Shown piece after piece: positions 54,792 to 64,000 of a stretch of DNA of 64,000 nt. Origin of the DNA: Corythucha ciliata (taxonomy: Eukaryota > Arthropoda > Insecta > Hemiptera > Tingidae). Made by a program: the position numbers and the translations under genes. Each line of letters begins with the position of its first letter. Within the stretch, counting starts at the first letter, position 1. The notes beneath the pieces were generated by a model, which was not told where the DNA came from, searched no databases, and saw nothing but the letters and a program-made list of their open reading frames with translations. The stretch spans positions 27,962,001-28,026,000 of the forward strand of contig CM075943.1 of NCBI GenBank assembly GCA_038030265.1, read 5' to 3'.

Positions 54792-54915
54792 AAGGCCTCG
54801 CCACACCGAACGCGAACTGCACGCGGAAAACCTATGGTAACGGGGTGTTCCTCACCCACGTTGGTCATGGTTTTTTGGCGAGCGGACCAGTTCGCGTTCT
54901 GTGCGGCAAGGCCTT
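54792..54915. repeat. MITE, AAGGCCTCGCCACAC ends
   Basis: AAGGCCTCGCCACACCGAAC is mirrored by GTTCTGTGCGGCAAGGCCTT, with inner GCGAACTG / CAGTTCGC. Arms of about 28 bp, 124 bp in all. Confidence 0.75.
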
Positions 54916-55022
54916 GGCGTCTAATAATTTCTCGCGGGATAGCCCGAAAACCTTGGATCCTTGTATGCTTGTTTTTCGCCTATGAAACTGACAATGTTAG
55001 ACCTTGAAAACTGACTGTTATG

Positions 55023-55157
55023 ACCGTATTCAGAGACCTTCCTTAACTTAAGACCGACTTAAAGTCCTTCAAAAACAGGTGATGCATTTTAATAAACCGA
55101 ATGATCTTTGCACAACTCAAGTTAAGGCTCCGATAAGGAAGGTCTCTGAATACAGCC
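55023..55157. repeat. MITE, GTATTCAGAGACCTTCC ends
   Basis: CGTATTCAGAGACCTTCCTTA is mirrored by TAAGGAAGGTCTCTGAATAC, continuing inside with AACTTAAG / CTCAAGTT. Arms of about 32 bp. Confidence 0.75.
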
Positions 55158-55209
55158 CTAGGACATCATATTAAAATCCACTCATCCATATTAAAATCCA
55201 ATCATATTA

Positions 55210-55370
55210 GGACCACTATTAAAAATCATTTTCGTGGGTCTGACTCGCAAAAAGAAATCAGTTTTTACCTATTTTTGTCGCTGAAAACACAATTTTACAG
55301 GGTTGTTTTTTTTCAGAAAGCAATTACACGGGTTTTGCGCACTAATAAACCATTTTCACGACCATAAACC
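55210..55370 (+). repeat. Degenerate tandem repeat, 'AATTTTACAGGGTT' type
   Basis: A few ~32-nt units of the CAATTTNNCGGGTTTTG class seen at 22.3, 32.9 and 37.5 kb. Confidence 0.4.
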
Positions 55371-55574
55371 ATTTTAACTTTGCCCTCACCTTGGGGGGGG
55401 GGGATTTGAAGCATTTCCAACCCTCCTGCTTCAGTCAGACTTTTGGCGTGTACTGAACTCTAAAGTCTTGCTGTGGTGTGTGGTGGTAGGGGAAATGTCA
55501 GCACCTTCTGTCTCTGTCTGAGCCTGGTACATCTGACATCTTCTCCAGTGAAGCTGCCCACCCCTAAATGAAGA

Positions 55575-55690
55575 CCAGAGGGGTTGTCATAGTAATGTGA
55601 AACACGTGTGAGACGAGATGAGATTAACAGCTAAAATGTGCTCTCATCTCGTCCCACATGTGTATCTCTTTTCCATGACAACTCCCCTGG
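55575..55690. repeat. MITE, GGGGTTGTAATAG family, copy 2
   Basis: CCAGAGGGGTTGTCATAGTA is mirrored by TTCCATGACAACTCCCCTGG, with inner GACGAGATGAGA / TCTCATCTCGTC. Related to 16091-16222. Confidence 0.75.
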
Positions 55691-56013
55691 CTACGCACCT
55701 GCTATCGTGACGGTCACGTCGAGGATCCTATGATATGGGAGAAACAGTCGTACGACAGAGGTAACCCAACGGGTGTCGCCTTTTGTCGCCTCGCCAGCTG
55801 TCGCCAAGAGGTCAAGCGGAAATTCGTTAAATTGGGCTTCCTTGGCCGGAGGGGGGGGGGTGTTTTCCCAATACAGACTGTTCACCACTGGGGCGTCACC
55901 ATACTACCAATCCCTGGAGAATGCCCGTTACGGCTCATTGATGCGTGAACACACCTCTTAGTCACCCCCTTCCCTCACTTTTTCCCACACTACACGTTCA
56001 AATTATTTTTCAG

Positions 56014-57406
56014 GGCAGACTATTGGAAGTCGCAAGACAGAAAATATTGCGATTTTTGCAAATGTTGGATAGCTGACAATAAGCCCGTAAGTTTTGAATT
56101 CGCCAATTAAACACAGCAGTGGTCCTTTTATAAACCCCCCTCCTTCAACCTCTTAATATTCCAGAGCATCCAGTTTCACGAAAATGGCCGAAAGCATAAG
56201 GAGGCGGTTCAAAGAAAACTGAGGACCATGACGAAACAGAGCGTCAAACAACACAAGGCCAATGTGAAACTGGAGGCGGAAATGAATCGAATGGAAGAGG
56301 TACGCCACTGATAATCCACCCCCCCCCCACTACTCTCCCACTACACTCACGTTTTTTTCATCAAGGCGGCGATGAAAGCCTACCTCAAGGACATGCAGGA
56401 AAATCCGGACGCGACGTCGCTCAAACTGGTCGACGAGCTGAGAGAGCGAGGGCAGATTCCTCTTCAACCGCCGTCGCTCGATTCGACACCACTGCCGGCC
56501 CATGAAGTAAACGCGGAGATTTTGACGGGAAAGAAGAAGAAGAAACAAAAAACGCCCTGGTTTGAAGCTGAATCGACGGAAGGCCTTAAGTACTATTGGA
56601 ATATCATAACTGAAGGTAATGAATGAAAAAAAAGATAGTAAAAATAATATTTTTGGAGAGTTTTGCTCATTTTTTGTGTGTTTCAGAAACAGTTTGGGAG
56701 CCGCCCCAAGATGGTTTCGTTACGCTGGCGGAACAGGCAAAAACCGAAGAAAAAAAGAGGAAATTCGAGAACATCAAAGCGAAGGAGCAAGAGGCGGAAG
56801 ACAGAGCTGCGCAGGCACGCGAAGAAATGAGAAAAAAGTACATGAAAAGGATAGAGGAGGAAGCGAAAAAACAGGAGCCACCCCCTCATACGTCCTATTC
56901 ACAACCAGCCGCGATGTGTCTTGAGACGTTTGAGAACGAACCCACGGAGGTCACAGGCGATGAGACGACGGTGAACACCGGCTCGGATGACTCTGTACGA
57001 CCATCACAACCACGACCACCACCACCACTTCGGACTAATGCTCCGTTTATGGTTTCAACCGCCATTCTACCCAAAGGGAAAACCGACCCTTACGGTGGGT
57101 GGAAAACCGTCAGAACGGAGTAAGTAACCCCTCCCTCCCTTCATTCCCAATCAGTAGCCATCGTGTACCAAACCCCACCTCTAATTCGTGGCGTTCGTCA
57201 GACCGCAGAAGATGAATCTTCAGCTACCGAAACAAGAGTACGTCGAAATAAAAGTACCGGCGGTGGCGGAACCGAGAGTCAAAATTAAAGAGAAGACGAT
57301 GACGTCACTGGGTGACGTCGGCGATGACATCCCGACAATTTTTAAAAAGAGAAAGTTCAACAGGCAGAATATGAGGCAAAAAGTGGACAATGACAACGAC
57401 GACTGA
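56014..57406 (+). CDS. WBP4: WW domain-binding protein 4 (FBP21), first bases missing
   Basis: Spliceosome-associated protein of the B complex. Exons 56014-56086, 56165-56299, 56366-56615, 56687-57119 and 57202-57406 join in frame; with the AT of a start codon supplied by an upstream exon the protein is 365 aa (human about 376). The start ADYWKSQDRKYCDFC carries the matrin/U1-type finger C13-x2-C16-x13-H30-x5-H36. One WW domain is visible (about 133-162: TPWFEAES, LKYYWNI, TVWEPP); human WBP4 has two. A long E/K/R helix follows (175-210), then proline-rich RPPPPLR, then the conserved C-terminus GGWKTVRTEPQ and EKTMTSLGD...FKKRK. The start codon is split: the acceptor at 56013 precedes G-GCA. 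AATAAA is at 57611. Confidence 0.9.
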
Positions 57407-57961
57407 TGGTAAAAACTCGTGAAGGGAATCGGGGTAATTTAAAAATTTGTTGTTTGGGGGAACGAGGACAGTGAGGTTAATCTCTGCGCACGCGTAAAAC
57501 AGCGTTTCGCAGACCTTTCATGGGAGCGGCGCTTATTGCCCCTTCCTCGCCACGTTTTTCGCTGCTGGTAATAAAAAAAGACTCGCTGTTTGTTTTTGTA
57601 CATATTTGTAAATAAATGGTGCGAACCCAATTCAAATCGTACGTCCCAGGGTCCCAGGTAGACTCTTCTCCTAACTATCCTCATGCTCGCTCAGCATTCT
57701 GGGAGGGTTGGATGAGTGCCGCATGGGATGTCAAAGTGTCGCATCATAAGTTAGTCATTGTGTGTGAAATCATTTGCCGCAGTTGATTTTCTTGTATGAA
57801 TTGAATGGGGCGATGACGTCATCGAAGGAGGCGAGAAGGTTCCCTAGGGGCCTAGACCGTACAGACCCGTAATCCGTAAACTCATCCTTTGTTATGCCCT
57901 TTGATCTCCCTCCCCCCTTCACCCGAACATTACATCTTAACGGGAACTAGATTTGAACTTT
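57407..57961. other. Convergent intergenic region between WBP4 and the unknown gene
   Basis: It holds the WBP4 3' UTR and poly(A) signal AATAAA (57611-57616). No ORF of note. The two genes' 3' ends face each other across 555 bp. Confidence 0.6.
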
Positions 57962-60900
57962 TTATTCAAAAATATTGTACTTTGCATGCGTTTTCGCCGG
58001 ATTCCACCGCTGCGTTTTACTCTTGAACGGACTTCTTATCGGTATTTTACAGTGTCGCTTCAAAGCGACAGCCGCCGGCATGGCAATTCCCGTTTCGTCA
58101 ATTTCCTGGGCGAATCGTGGAACGTTCGAATTGAAAGGCGCTCTATTCTGCCTGGGACTGCCGTCCATTTTACTAAATTCGGGGGGCAACGACACTTTTC
58201 TAGAGGTGTTGTCGAGTGCCGCCGTTTCTATCGTTTTTGCTCCCGCCGCCGCAGTCTCGTTAGTCGAGTCATCGCCGCTTTCAACGATTTCTTTCAACTT
58301 TTTTTTCTTAACCGTCCATTTACCGTACTTGGGTTTTTTAAGCATTCTTTGAATCGTTGAATCTGGGTTGATAAAGTCGCTTTTTCCTGTCTCGTTGGGC
58401 CTGAATCGCCCCGGCAGCGTTTGCGGTGTTCGTTTACCTTGAAAATTCCTCATCAACTTGTTTTGAACCATCAACAAATTGACTCACTTTTTGAATAAAA
58501 TGGTCCTTTATTGCCCGCCTGTTTTCCAGCGTTGTAGTCGACGGTTCCCGGAATTTTAGGAGTGTACAAAGTTGGCGGGAGGGCGTCGTTTTTAAGTTTG
58601 TGAGCCTTCGTCAATTTGATGAGCTCCTTATATCTTTGTTCTTTCGACTTGAATTTAGACGCTTTCAGAGTGTTTGGCGGAGCGTACGTGGCTAACAAGT
58701 ACGAAAGAACAACAATCTTAAGGTTGTTAGGTACTTGGGTTGAGAGGGAGTGTGTTACCCGGCCCAATGTGTCTCGTTGTGTGCGCTTCACGAGACGTAG
58801 TAGAGAATTTTTGCCTTTTACTGTCAATTATTTTGTCGAGAGGATCTGGAAATTCGAAATAAGATGGTCCCAACCACGATTCCATCGAGTCTCGCTTTTT
58901 AGTGCGCAGTTGTTCTTTGAGGCACTTCTCGTTGAAACTCTTTGTCCACCTGACCCCCCCCCCCACGCACACACACACGTTAATTTAAGACGTTGACCCT
59001 TCACGGCCTTGCCTGGTCAAACTCACGGTTGCATGACTTTACATCCGTCAATCATCTCGAAACGGGAATCTTCAATGCCGAGCTTTTCGAAAGGTTCGAA
59101 CCCGTTGACCTTCACCGGAGGGACGAACACGTTAACTGTAGTGAACGTGAAAAAAAATCGACTTGAGAGCCTCCCCCTTGCCCCTCTCCTTTGGTAGGCA
59201 GTACATACTAGCGTTCTCTTTCCAGGAAAGTTTGTCGTTCTTGTCTTCGAGAAACTCTCCGGCTGTTTTTCGAAGAAATTGTATGTTCTGCAACCTTATA
59301 GGGCCCGACGGTATGAGATTTGGATCGTAAGTTTCAGAAAGCCACTCGAGGTAATTAGGAGGTTCAGGGGCGCTGTAAACAAGTACTTGAGTACTGAACT
59401 ACTGCAATGGAATAAAACTTCGAACCTTTTTACTTTATCAGCTCTAGACGGGTAACTATCCGTCGCTTTAACTGAAGTCGCGTCCGTGCGCGACTGTCCC
59501 TGTAGTTTGACCGACTCGCTACTTGAAGTGGTGCCTTCGTCTTCGTCGTCCCAATCCATGAAATACTCATCGCCGAATTCTTCCCTCTCTGTCACAGTGT
59601 AGCTCAATTTTTTTTCTTTCTCCGGTTTCCACTTGCCTGTCATCTTGCTCGTAATGGACGTGTACGTCAGGCTTCGCTGTTTCGCCGTCGGCGGCGGCGG
59701 TAGCTGAGGATGACTCATCTTTCTCGACTGAAATGAAGCCGACGACTCTTGATTATTGGCGAACACTTCGGACGCTACTGATGTTTTTGTCGCTGTGACA
59801 ACCGACGGTGACATTAAATGTTCACGTTGGCACGGAATCAACAAACTGTGCCTTTCGCCCGACGCTCCTGCGGGGGAGGCTGCCGCGGCGGCGATTTCTC
59901 TTGCGTTCTTTTCGTTGTTCACTTTGGCGGCGATATACGCGTCGGCTGCATCGCCCACTTCAACGACTAAAGGGTCGTCGTCGAGAAGAGCAATTTTTTT
60001 CATTCCTTCGACCTAAAATGAAGTGAAAGCTTTCGTGTAAAATGAAGCTGCAAGCGCTCCGACCGTTTCTATTGAATATCATTACCGGCGGAAGTCTCTT
60101 GAGTAGCCGCTTTATAAGGCCCCTTTCCTTTCTCCTGCAATCATCAACAAAATTCAGTCATTTTTGTCTGAAATTATTGCCCGGCCCTAGCACAGTGCTG
60201 GAATAAGTATTGAGGGAGGGGGACTTGGTACAGGATGGTGCACTGATCAACATTGCGTTGTGTGTTGTGAGACTAGAAAGAAGGGCCCGCCTCTCGGCTG
60301 GAAGTCTTTTCGGTCGTGCTGGGGATTTAGAGCCGTTTCATGCTCTCTGGTGGTGGTGACACTAGCTTATGAAGGCCAAAAGAGTGAGGTTAAACACGTG
60401 CGCAGCGGCTTCTGCGCAAGTTCGCCCCTAACTGTTAGTACCAAGGCCCTGCTGGTGTACGAGTTCGTGCTCGATGAAAAGGGGTTTACTTTACCCCTGG
60501 ATTTGGTACCTATCGGGGTGACTGAGCCGATCGCACTAGCCTCTCAGCTCCTATTGTGAAAGGTGGGGGGGGGGGGTTTGACAGGAGTGCCAGCAGACCT
60601 CGGGGCCTGTTAATAGTTATCAGGAGAAAACGCATCTAGTGGGATCTAAGGACGGCGAACAAGAATTAACATTGTCCCGCCATAGCAACCGCACTTGCGG
60701 CATTATTTGCCGACAATGCCCCCCCCCCCCGTAATAGGTTGTGAGAATGGATCTTGCTCCTCCCTGGAAAATTTTTCGTTACGCCCCTCTCATGAATCAC
60801 CACCTGAGGATGAGAGGACGAAGAGTTTGAGGTCTACCCCTTCCCAAAGATGGCATTCTTGGAACCAGTTTGGGCTGGGAAAAGTCCATCTATATCAATT

Positions 60901-62952
60901 GGTTGGTAGCCCGGACGAAGGTTCAGATGTACCACTGTTTTATGTGCCAACCATTCGGAGGGCACTTAGCGAGGAAAGAGAAAGACTGCGAGTGGTGTGC
61001 TGTTGTGTGGGAGGGGGATATTCTGCCTAGGAACTGTCAAATCAATCTGGCCTTAACGCCAATTTTCTAGTCGTATTTCAACCAGAAATAACAGTTTTTT
61101 GCCGCAGAAGCTCTAGGCTCAGGCAAGTTTGCCTGAGGAATCGATTTTAGACACCGATTGGCTGTACTTGTAGCGGCGGGGGAAGGTGATGGTTTGTTGA
61201 CCATTTGCTCACCCAATTGTAGTCTGTTCCGTTATGTGTTGTTTGATATTCTCAGGGACGCCCGACGGTTTGTACGGGACCAGTCGTGGCTCTTTTTCGT
61301 CCTCTAAAAAACCATTTTACTCATAAGTTTTGCTACGATGACTTACGAAATATTAAAATTTTGTCACCTAACAGCTGTCGAAGGCGATGCATCGTCATGA
61401 AAGCTTCGCTACTTTTTTTTCTTCCAGCCGCCAGTGACGTTTTCGACGTTATCCCGTAAATAATTTGATTCACTCTCACGTCCAGTACGTTTCGTTTGAA
61501 CCCTTCGGCAAACACCGAGTCTTTGAAGGGTCTGGCGAACCGCGACCGACCCTTCTCATTGTCGCCTCTAAATTTTCTTCGCTTCGCTCGTTTTAACATT
61601 TCGTCGCCTTGTCGTCTCAATTCAACCGCCATTTGTTTGTCGTTGCTCCCAATTTCTCGGTCGGTCCTGATCAGACCTTTGAACATGTTCTCCGAGACGT
61701 GAACGCTCAAAAAGTTGACGATCCCTCGCTTCAAATAGTCGGTCTCTTTGTTGAGATCGCTCGGTAGTACTTTTCTCAGTAGCTCAAGGTCGTCTTCAGT
61801 GACGTTACTGATTGGTTTTTTTCGATTCAAGTAGAAGTAGAATTTCCTCATATATTTAGCTTTTCGTTTAAGGAGGAAAAAATGGACGACGGCGTCGACA
61901 TAAATGCCCAAAGGGACTTCGCTCAAAATTCGATTCGTCACTCGTTGCGTCAAAGCTTGAGCCGCGTCTTTGTCCATGCCTCCAGGGTACGAATCATCCT
62001 CCCTGCGGTATTTCGCCAGTTCAGCCATTAACATTTCAGGCAATTTCTCCTCTACGTAACTCACAATTTTATTTGTGAGCGCATTGGTTACTAGCCCGTG
62101 AATTACATTTGCCATCTGATCCGTCACGGTATTTTCAACGTCTTCAGTGAATAATTTGTCTTCATTCTTGTTCACGTCACTGCCTCTCTGAACGAAATCG
62201 GCCATTTTTTTGTACAAATACGCTAAACTGGGCAACCTAGGGCATGCGGCGTACAATTCTTTATTGACGATATGCGTCCAAAAGTCGTCGCTTCTCAATT
62301 TTTTACCGGCCCGAATTTGAGCGTCGAGTTTTTTCCTTATCTTTACGGTGGCGATGTCACTGAATGGGAGCATACGGAAAATGTGCGAGTCCTCCCAGTC
62401 TTCGACCGCCTCTTCGGCCTCTTCTCTCTCAACGCTATCGGGATTTTTGTCTTTGACGGTGCGTCTTCGCGTGGGGCGTTGCGATTGCAACTCTTTGACG
62501 GTGTAGCGCTGTTTCACCGCGTTTCTCAAATGTTTGATGAAATTTTTCCGTAGTTCGACCGTTTTTAAGTCAGTTTTATTCGTCAGAAAATCGAACGGTT
62601 TTATCGCAGTCAAATCGTCCAAATACTCCCAATAAATGAGCTCTCGCTTAGTTTTAAAATGTTCTTTCATTCGTTTTCGATAAAACGGATCGCCCCATTG
62701 TACGAGCTTTCTCAAAACGGAATCCGGAAGTTTTTTCGTATCGTCCGGGTTGAACAGCAGAGACAAGCCGTCGTTAAGAGCTTTTTTGTCTTTAATTTGG
62801 GAATTGTCTATCAGTTTTTTGACGCGGTCCTTCAGGCCCAAACGGTTCAGTCGCGAGGTAGACGAGTGAAGCTGGGGGCTGGCAGCAGTGTCCTGGCTCA
62901 TGACCGAACAATTTTTCATTCCTTCGCCAGATACAGCCGAGGTTTCTGCCAT
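57962..62952 (-). CDS. Unrecognised 1151-aa protein, nine exons
   Basis: Nine exons join in one frame with GT-AG borders: 62952-61347, 61303-61213, 60134-60086 (49 nt), 60012-59426, 59372-59209, 59135-59027, 58949-58822, 58733-58488, 58437-57962. The start is MAETSAVSGEG. The first 535 residues are helical and charged (RLGLKDRVKKLID, GDPFYRKRMKEH, RRPTRRRT-like basic patch, VRTNRILSEVPLGIYVD-like segment). The middle has VEGMKKIALLDDDPLVVEVG, an alanine run and acidic DEYFMDWDDEDEG. Later come PPNYLEWLSETYDPN, MESWLGPSYFEFPDP, LKIVVLSYLLATYAPPN and basic KYGKWTVKKKKLK. No signal peptide, membrane segment or known domain is recognised. The 58822/58733 junction is the least certain (58709 and the acceptor at CGAG also keep frame). 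The poly(A) signal AATAAA overlaps the stop. Confidence 0.8.
60860..61040 (+). pseudogene. LINE gag-like zinc-knuckle fragment in an intron
   Basis: VARTKVQMYHCFMCQPFG, then HLARKEKDCEWC, matches the VRARTK..CFKCQ.FGHLA..C..C knuckle region of arthropod LINE ORF1 proteins. One base insertion pushes the H out of register, and no neighbouring RT is present. It lies on the opposite strand inside the 61212-60135 intron of the unknown gene. Confidence 0.55.
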
Positions 62953-63042
62953 TGTATCGTTGTCGCTCGTGAAACTTCTCAAATATTTTGCTCGGTATTT
63001 AAAGTTATTGTCATATGGAATTGATTTGCAAAACAAATTAAG

Positions 63043-63380
63043 AGGTCTGTTCGCGAAGCTACACTAGGTTGCCCGAGGGTACACTCGGGCGCCCGAAAAG
63101 CGTTCGCGAGTGTAGCGAGTGTAGGGCGTTCGCGAGGAGTTCAGAGCTACACTCCGGGCTGCCCGAAGATACCCCAATTTTTTGTTATAACTTGATAACT
63201 CTTATCTAACATGCACAGGAGTGAGAAAATATCACGACTGTTATGAATTTACACTGGCTACTCTGAAAGCGTTCGTGTAACAAAGAAATCCTCGCTACCC
63301 TCGCCTACACCAGCTACCCCAACCTGCCCTACACCACACTACACTACACTACCCTACACTTTTTCTCCGCGAACAGACCT
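63043..63380. repeat. MITE, AGGTCTGTTCGCG family, copy 3
   Basis: AGGTCTGTTCGCGAAGCTAC at the left and TCTCCGCGAACAGACCT at the right; same orientation as copy 1. It begins only 91 bp upstream of the start codon of the 1151-aa gene, so it probably overlaps that gene's promoter or 5' UTR. Confidence 0.82.
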
Positions 63381-63384
63381 CGGA

Positions 63385-63649
63385 TGATGAGCTCATTGGA
63401 AAGAACACAAAATTTTCTATTTAAAGAGCCTATTTTATCCAGATCAGACAACATCTACTACGTTTTGAATTAGCTTAGCTTATTAGCGAGGAAACTTAAT
63501 TCCGGAAGTATTGGTGATAGGGTGATGTGGTCGGAAAATTACGTTTTTTCGCCAATAAGCTGATTCAAAACGTAGTAAATGTCGTCTGATCTGGATAAAA
63601 ATAGGCTCTTTAAATAGAAAATTGTGTGCTCTTTCCAATGGGCTCATCA
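63385..63649. repeat. Inverted-repeat element with ~100-bp arms
   Basis: TGATGAGCTCATTGGAAAGA at the left is mirrored by TCTTTCCAATGGGCTCATCA. The mirror continues through TTCTATTTAAAGAGCC, TCCAGATCAGAC and CTACGTTTTGAATTAGCTTA, leaving a ~65-nt loop. It starts within 5 bp of the preceding MITE. No target duplication was identified. Confidence 0.75.
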
Positions 63650-64000
63650 GTTTTGCCATTGCATCGATTACTGCGTGGGCAACAAGCTGTTTCTGAAAAA
63701 ATCAGAAAATGGCTGATATCTCGGAAACAAAGCGGAATTTCGGAAAAGTGCAAATAGTCATTTCGATCAGAAATCAGTTGACCCTTCACTGGTTTTTCTC
63801 TGTCCAGTCGCTTTTTGTACACCCTGTATATATTAATTGGTTTATTTATAAGCTTAATTATGGCCGTTTTCTTGTTAGCACGATAACTCTCGAAGAAATT
63901 AATTTAGCGGAACGCGCTTTGGCACAAAAATCAGAAGTCATAAGACCCCGGTGGGTATTGCATTTGGGCCAAATCGGTCGAGGTGGAGAAAATAGGGGTT
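63650..64000. other. Right edge, nothing supported
   Basis: Contains TTTTTGTACACCCTGTATATA, a phrase typical of arthropod repeat ends, but no element could be bounded and no gene is seen. Confidence 0.35.

Noticed and set aside
55588..55600. AAT|GTGAAA as the donor of WBP4 exon 1
   Set aside because: It lies inside a MITE arm and the donor is weak; the 36.37-kb donor is better but remote, so exon 1 was left open.
57953..58360. Two overlapping plus-strand frames of 125-135 aa
   Set aside because: Antisense of the last exon of the 1151-aa gene, whose frame is fixed by consistent splicing across nine exons.
58727..58978. Minus-strand frame ending REAHTTRHIGPGNT as a terminal exon
   Set aside because: A short intron from 58821 to 58734 instead joins it to the 58488-58733 exon in frame, which continues as protein-like sequence; the apparent extension is intron.
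1..64000. CRISPR arrays, operons, ribosome-binding sites or a bacterial defence system
   Set aside because: Introns, poly(A) signals, LINEs and SINEs show a metazoan nuclear genome; the regular-looking repeats are minisatellites without spacers.

Overview
This is a eukaryotic, repeat-dense window, most likely from an arthropod. The protein-coding genes are intron-rich with GT-AG junctions. The DDX6-family helicase is close to insect Me31B across all its exons. The mobile elements (I-clade LINE with RNase H, Penelope-like element with a GIY-YIG nuclease, P-, hAT-, piggyBac- and MULE-like DNA elements, tRNA-derived SINEs, many palindromic MITEs) are the usual metazoan mix. I cannot name the species.

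Layout. 1-7.4 kb: no cellular gene that I can support; decayed LINE 3' ends, MITEs and a 398-bp palindrome built from CATTTCATGAAATG units. 7.4-14.0 kb: a full-length non-LTR retrotransposon on the minus strand with both ORFs open, bounded on both sides by ATT/AAT microsatellite. 14-18.2 kb: degenerate ~20-30-nt tandem repeats and hairpins. 18.27-28.84 kb: me31B (DDX6) on the minus strand, 9 coding exons and 440 aa, with two >4-kb introns full of MITEs, a SINE and a hAT element. 30.47-35.41 kb: METAP1 on the plus strand, 9 exons and 377 aa, diverging from me31B across a 1.6-kb shared upstream region that carries a CRE palindrome. 36-40 kb: a lone candidate 5' exon and repeats. 40.14-41.03 kb: CAMKMT, intronless. 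42.3-46.1 kb: nested repeats (inverted Penelope-like copies and a piggyBac-like element inside a TIR element, itself inside an older repeat). 47.4-53.6 kb: a decayed MULE/SWIM transposase gene whose left terminal repeat was hit by three other elements in series, each leaving a readable target duplication. 56.0-57.4 kb: WBP4 (FBP21 splicing factor), missing its first bases because the start codon is split by an intron. 57.96-62.95 kb: a 9-exon gene on the minus strand for an 1151-aa protein I do not recognise. The right edge is MITEs.

The identifiable cellular genes act in mRNA decay and translational repression (Me31B), N-terminal methionine removal (METAP1), calmodulin lysine methylation (CAMKMT) and pre-mRNA splicing (WBP4); nothing suggests a shared pathway. 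The most informative content is the mobile-element stratigraphy: several elements can be dated relative to one another by their target-site duplications and by uninterrupted sister copies inside the same window.
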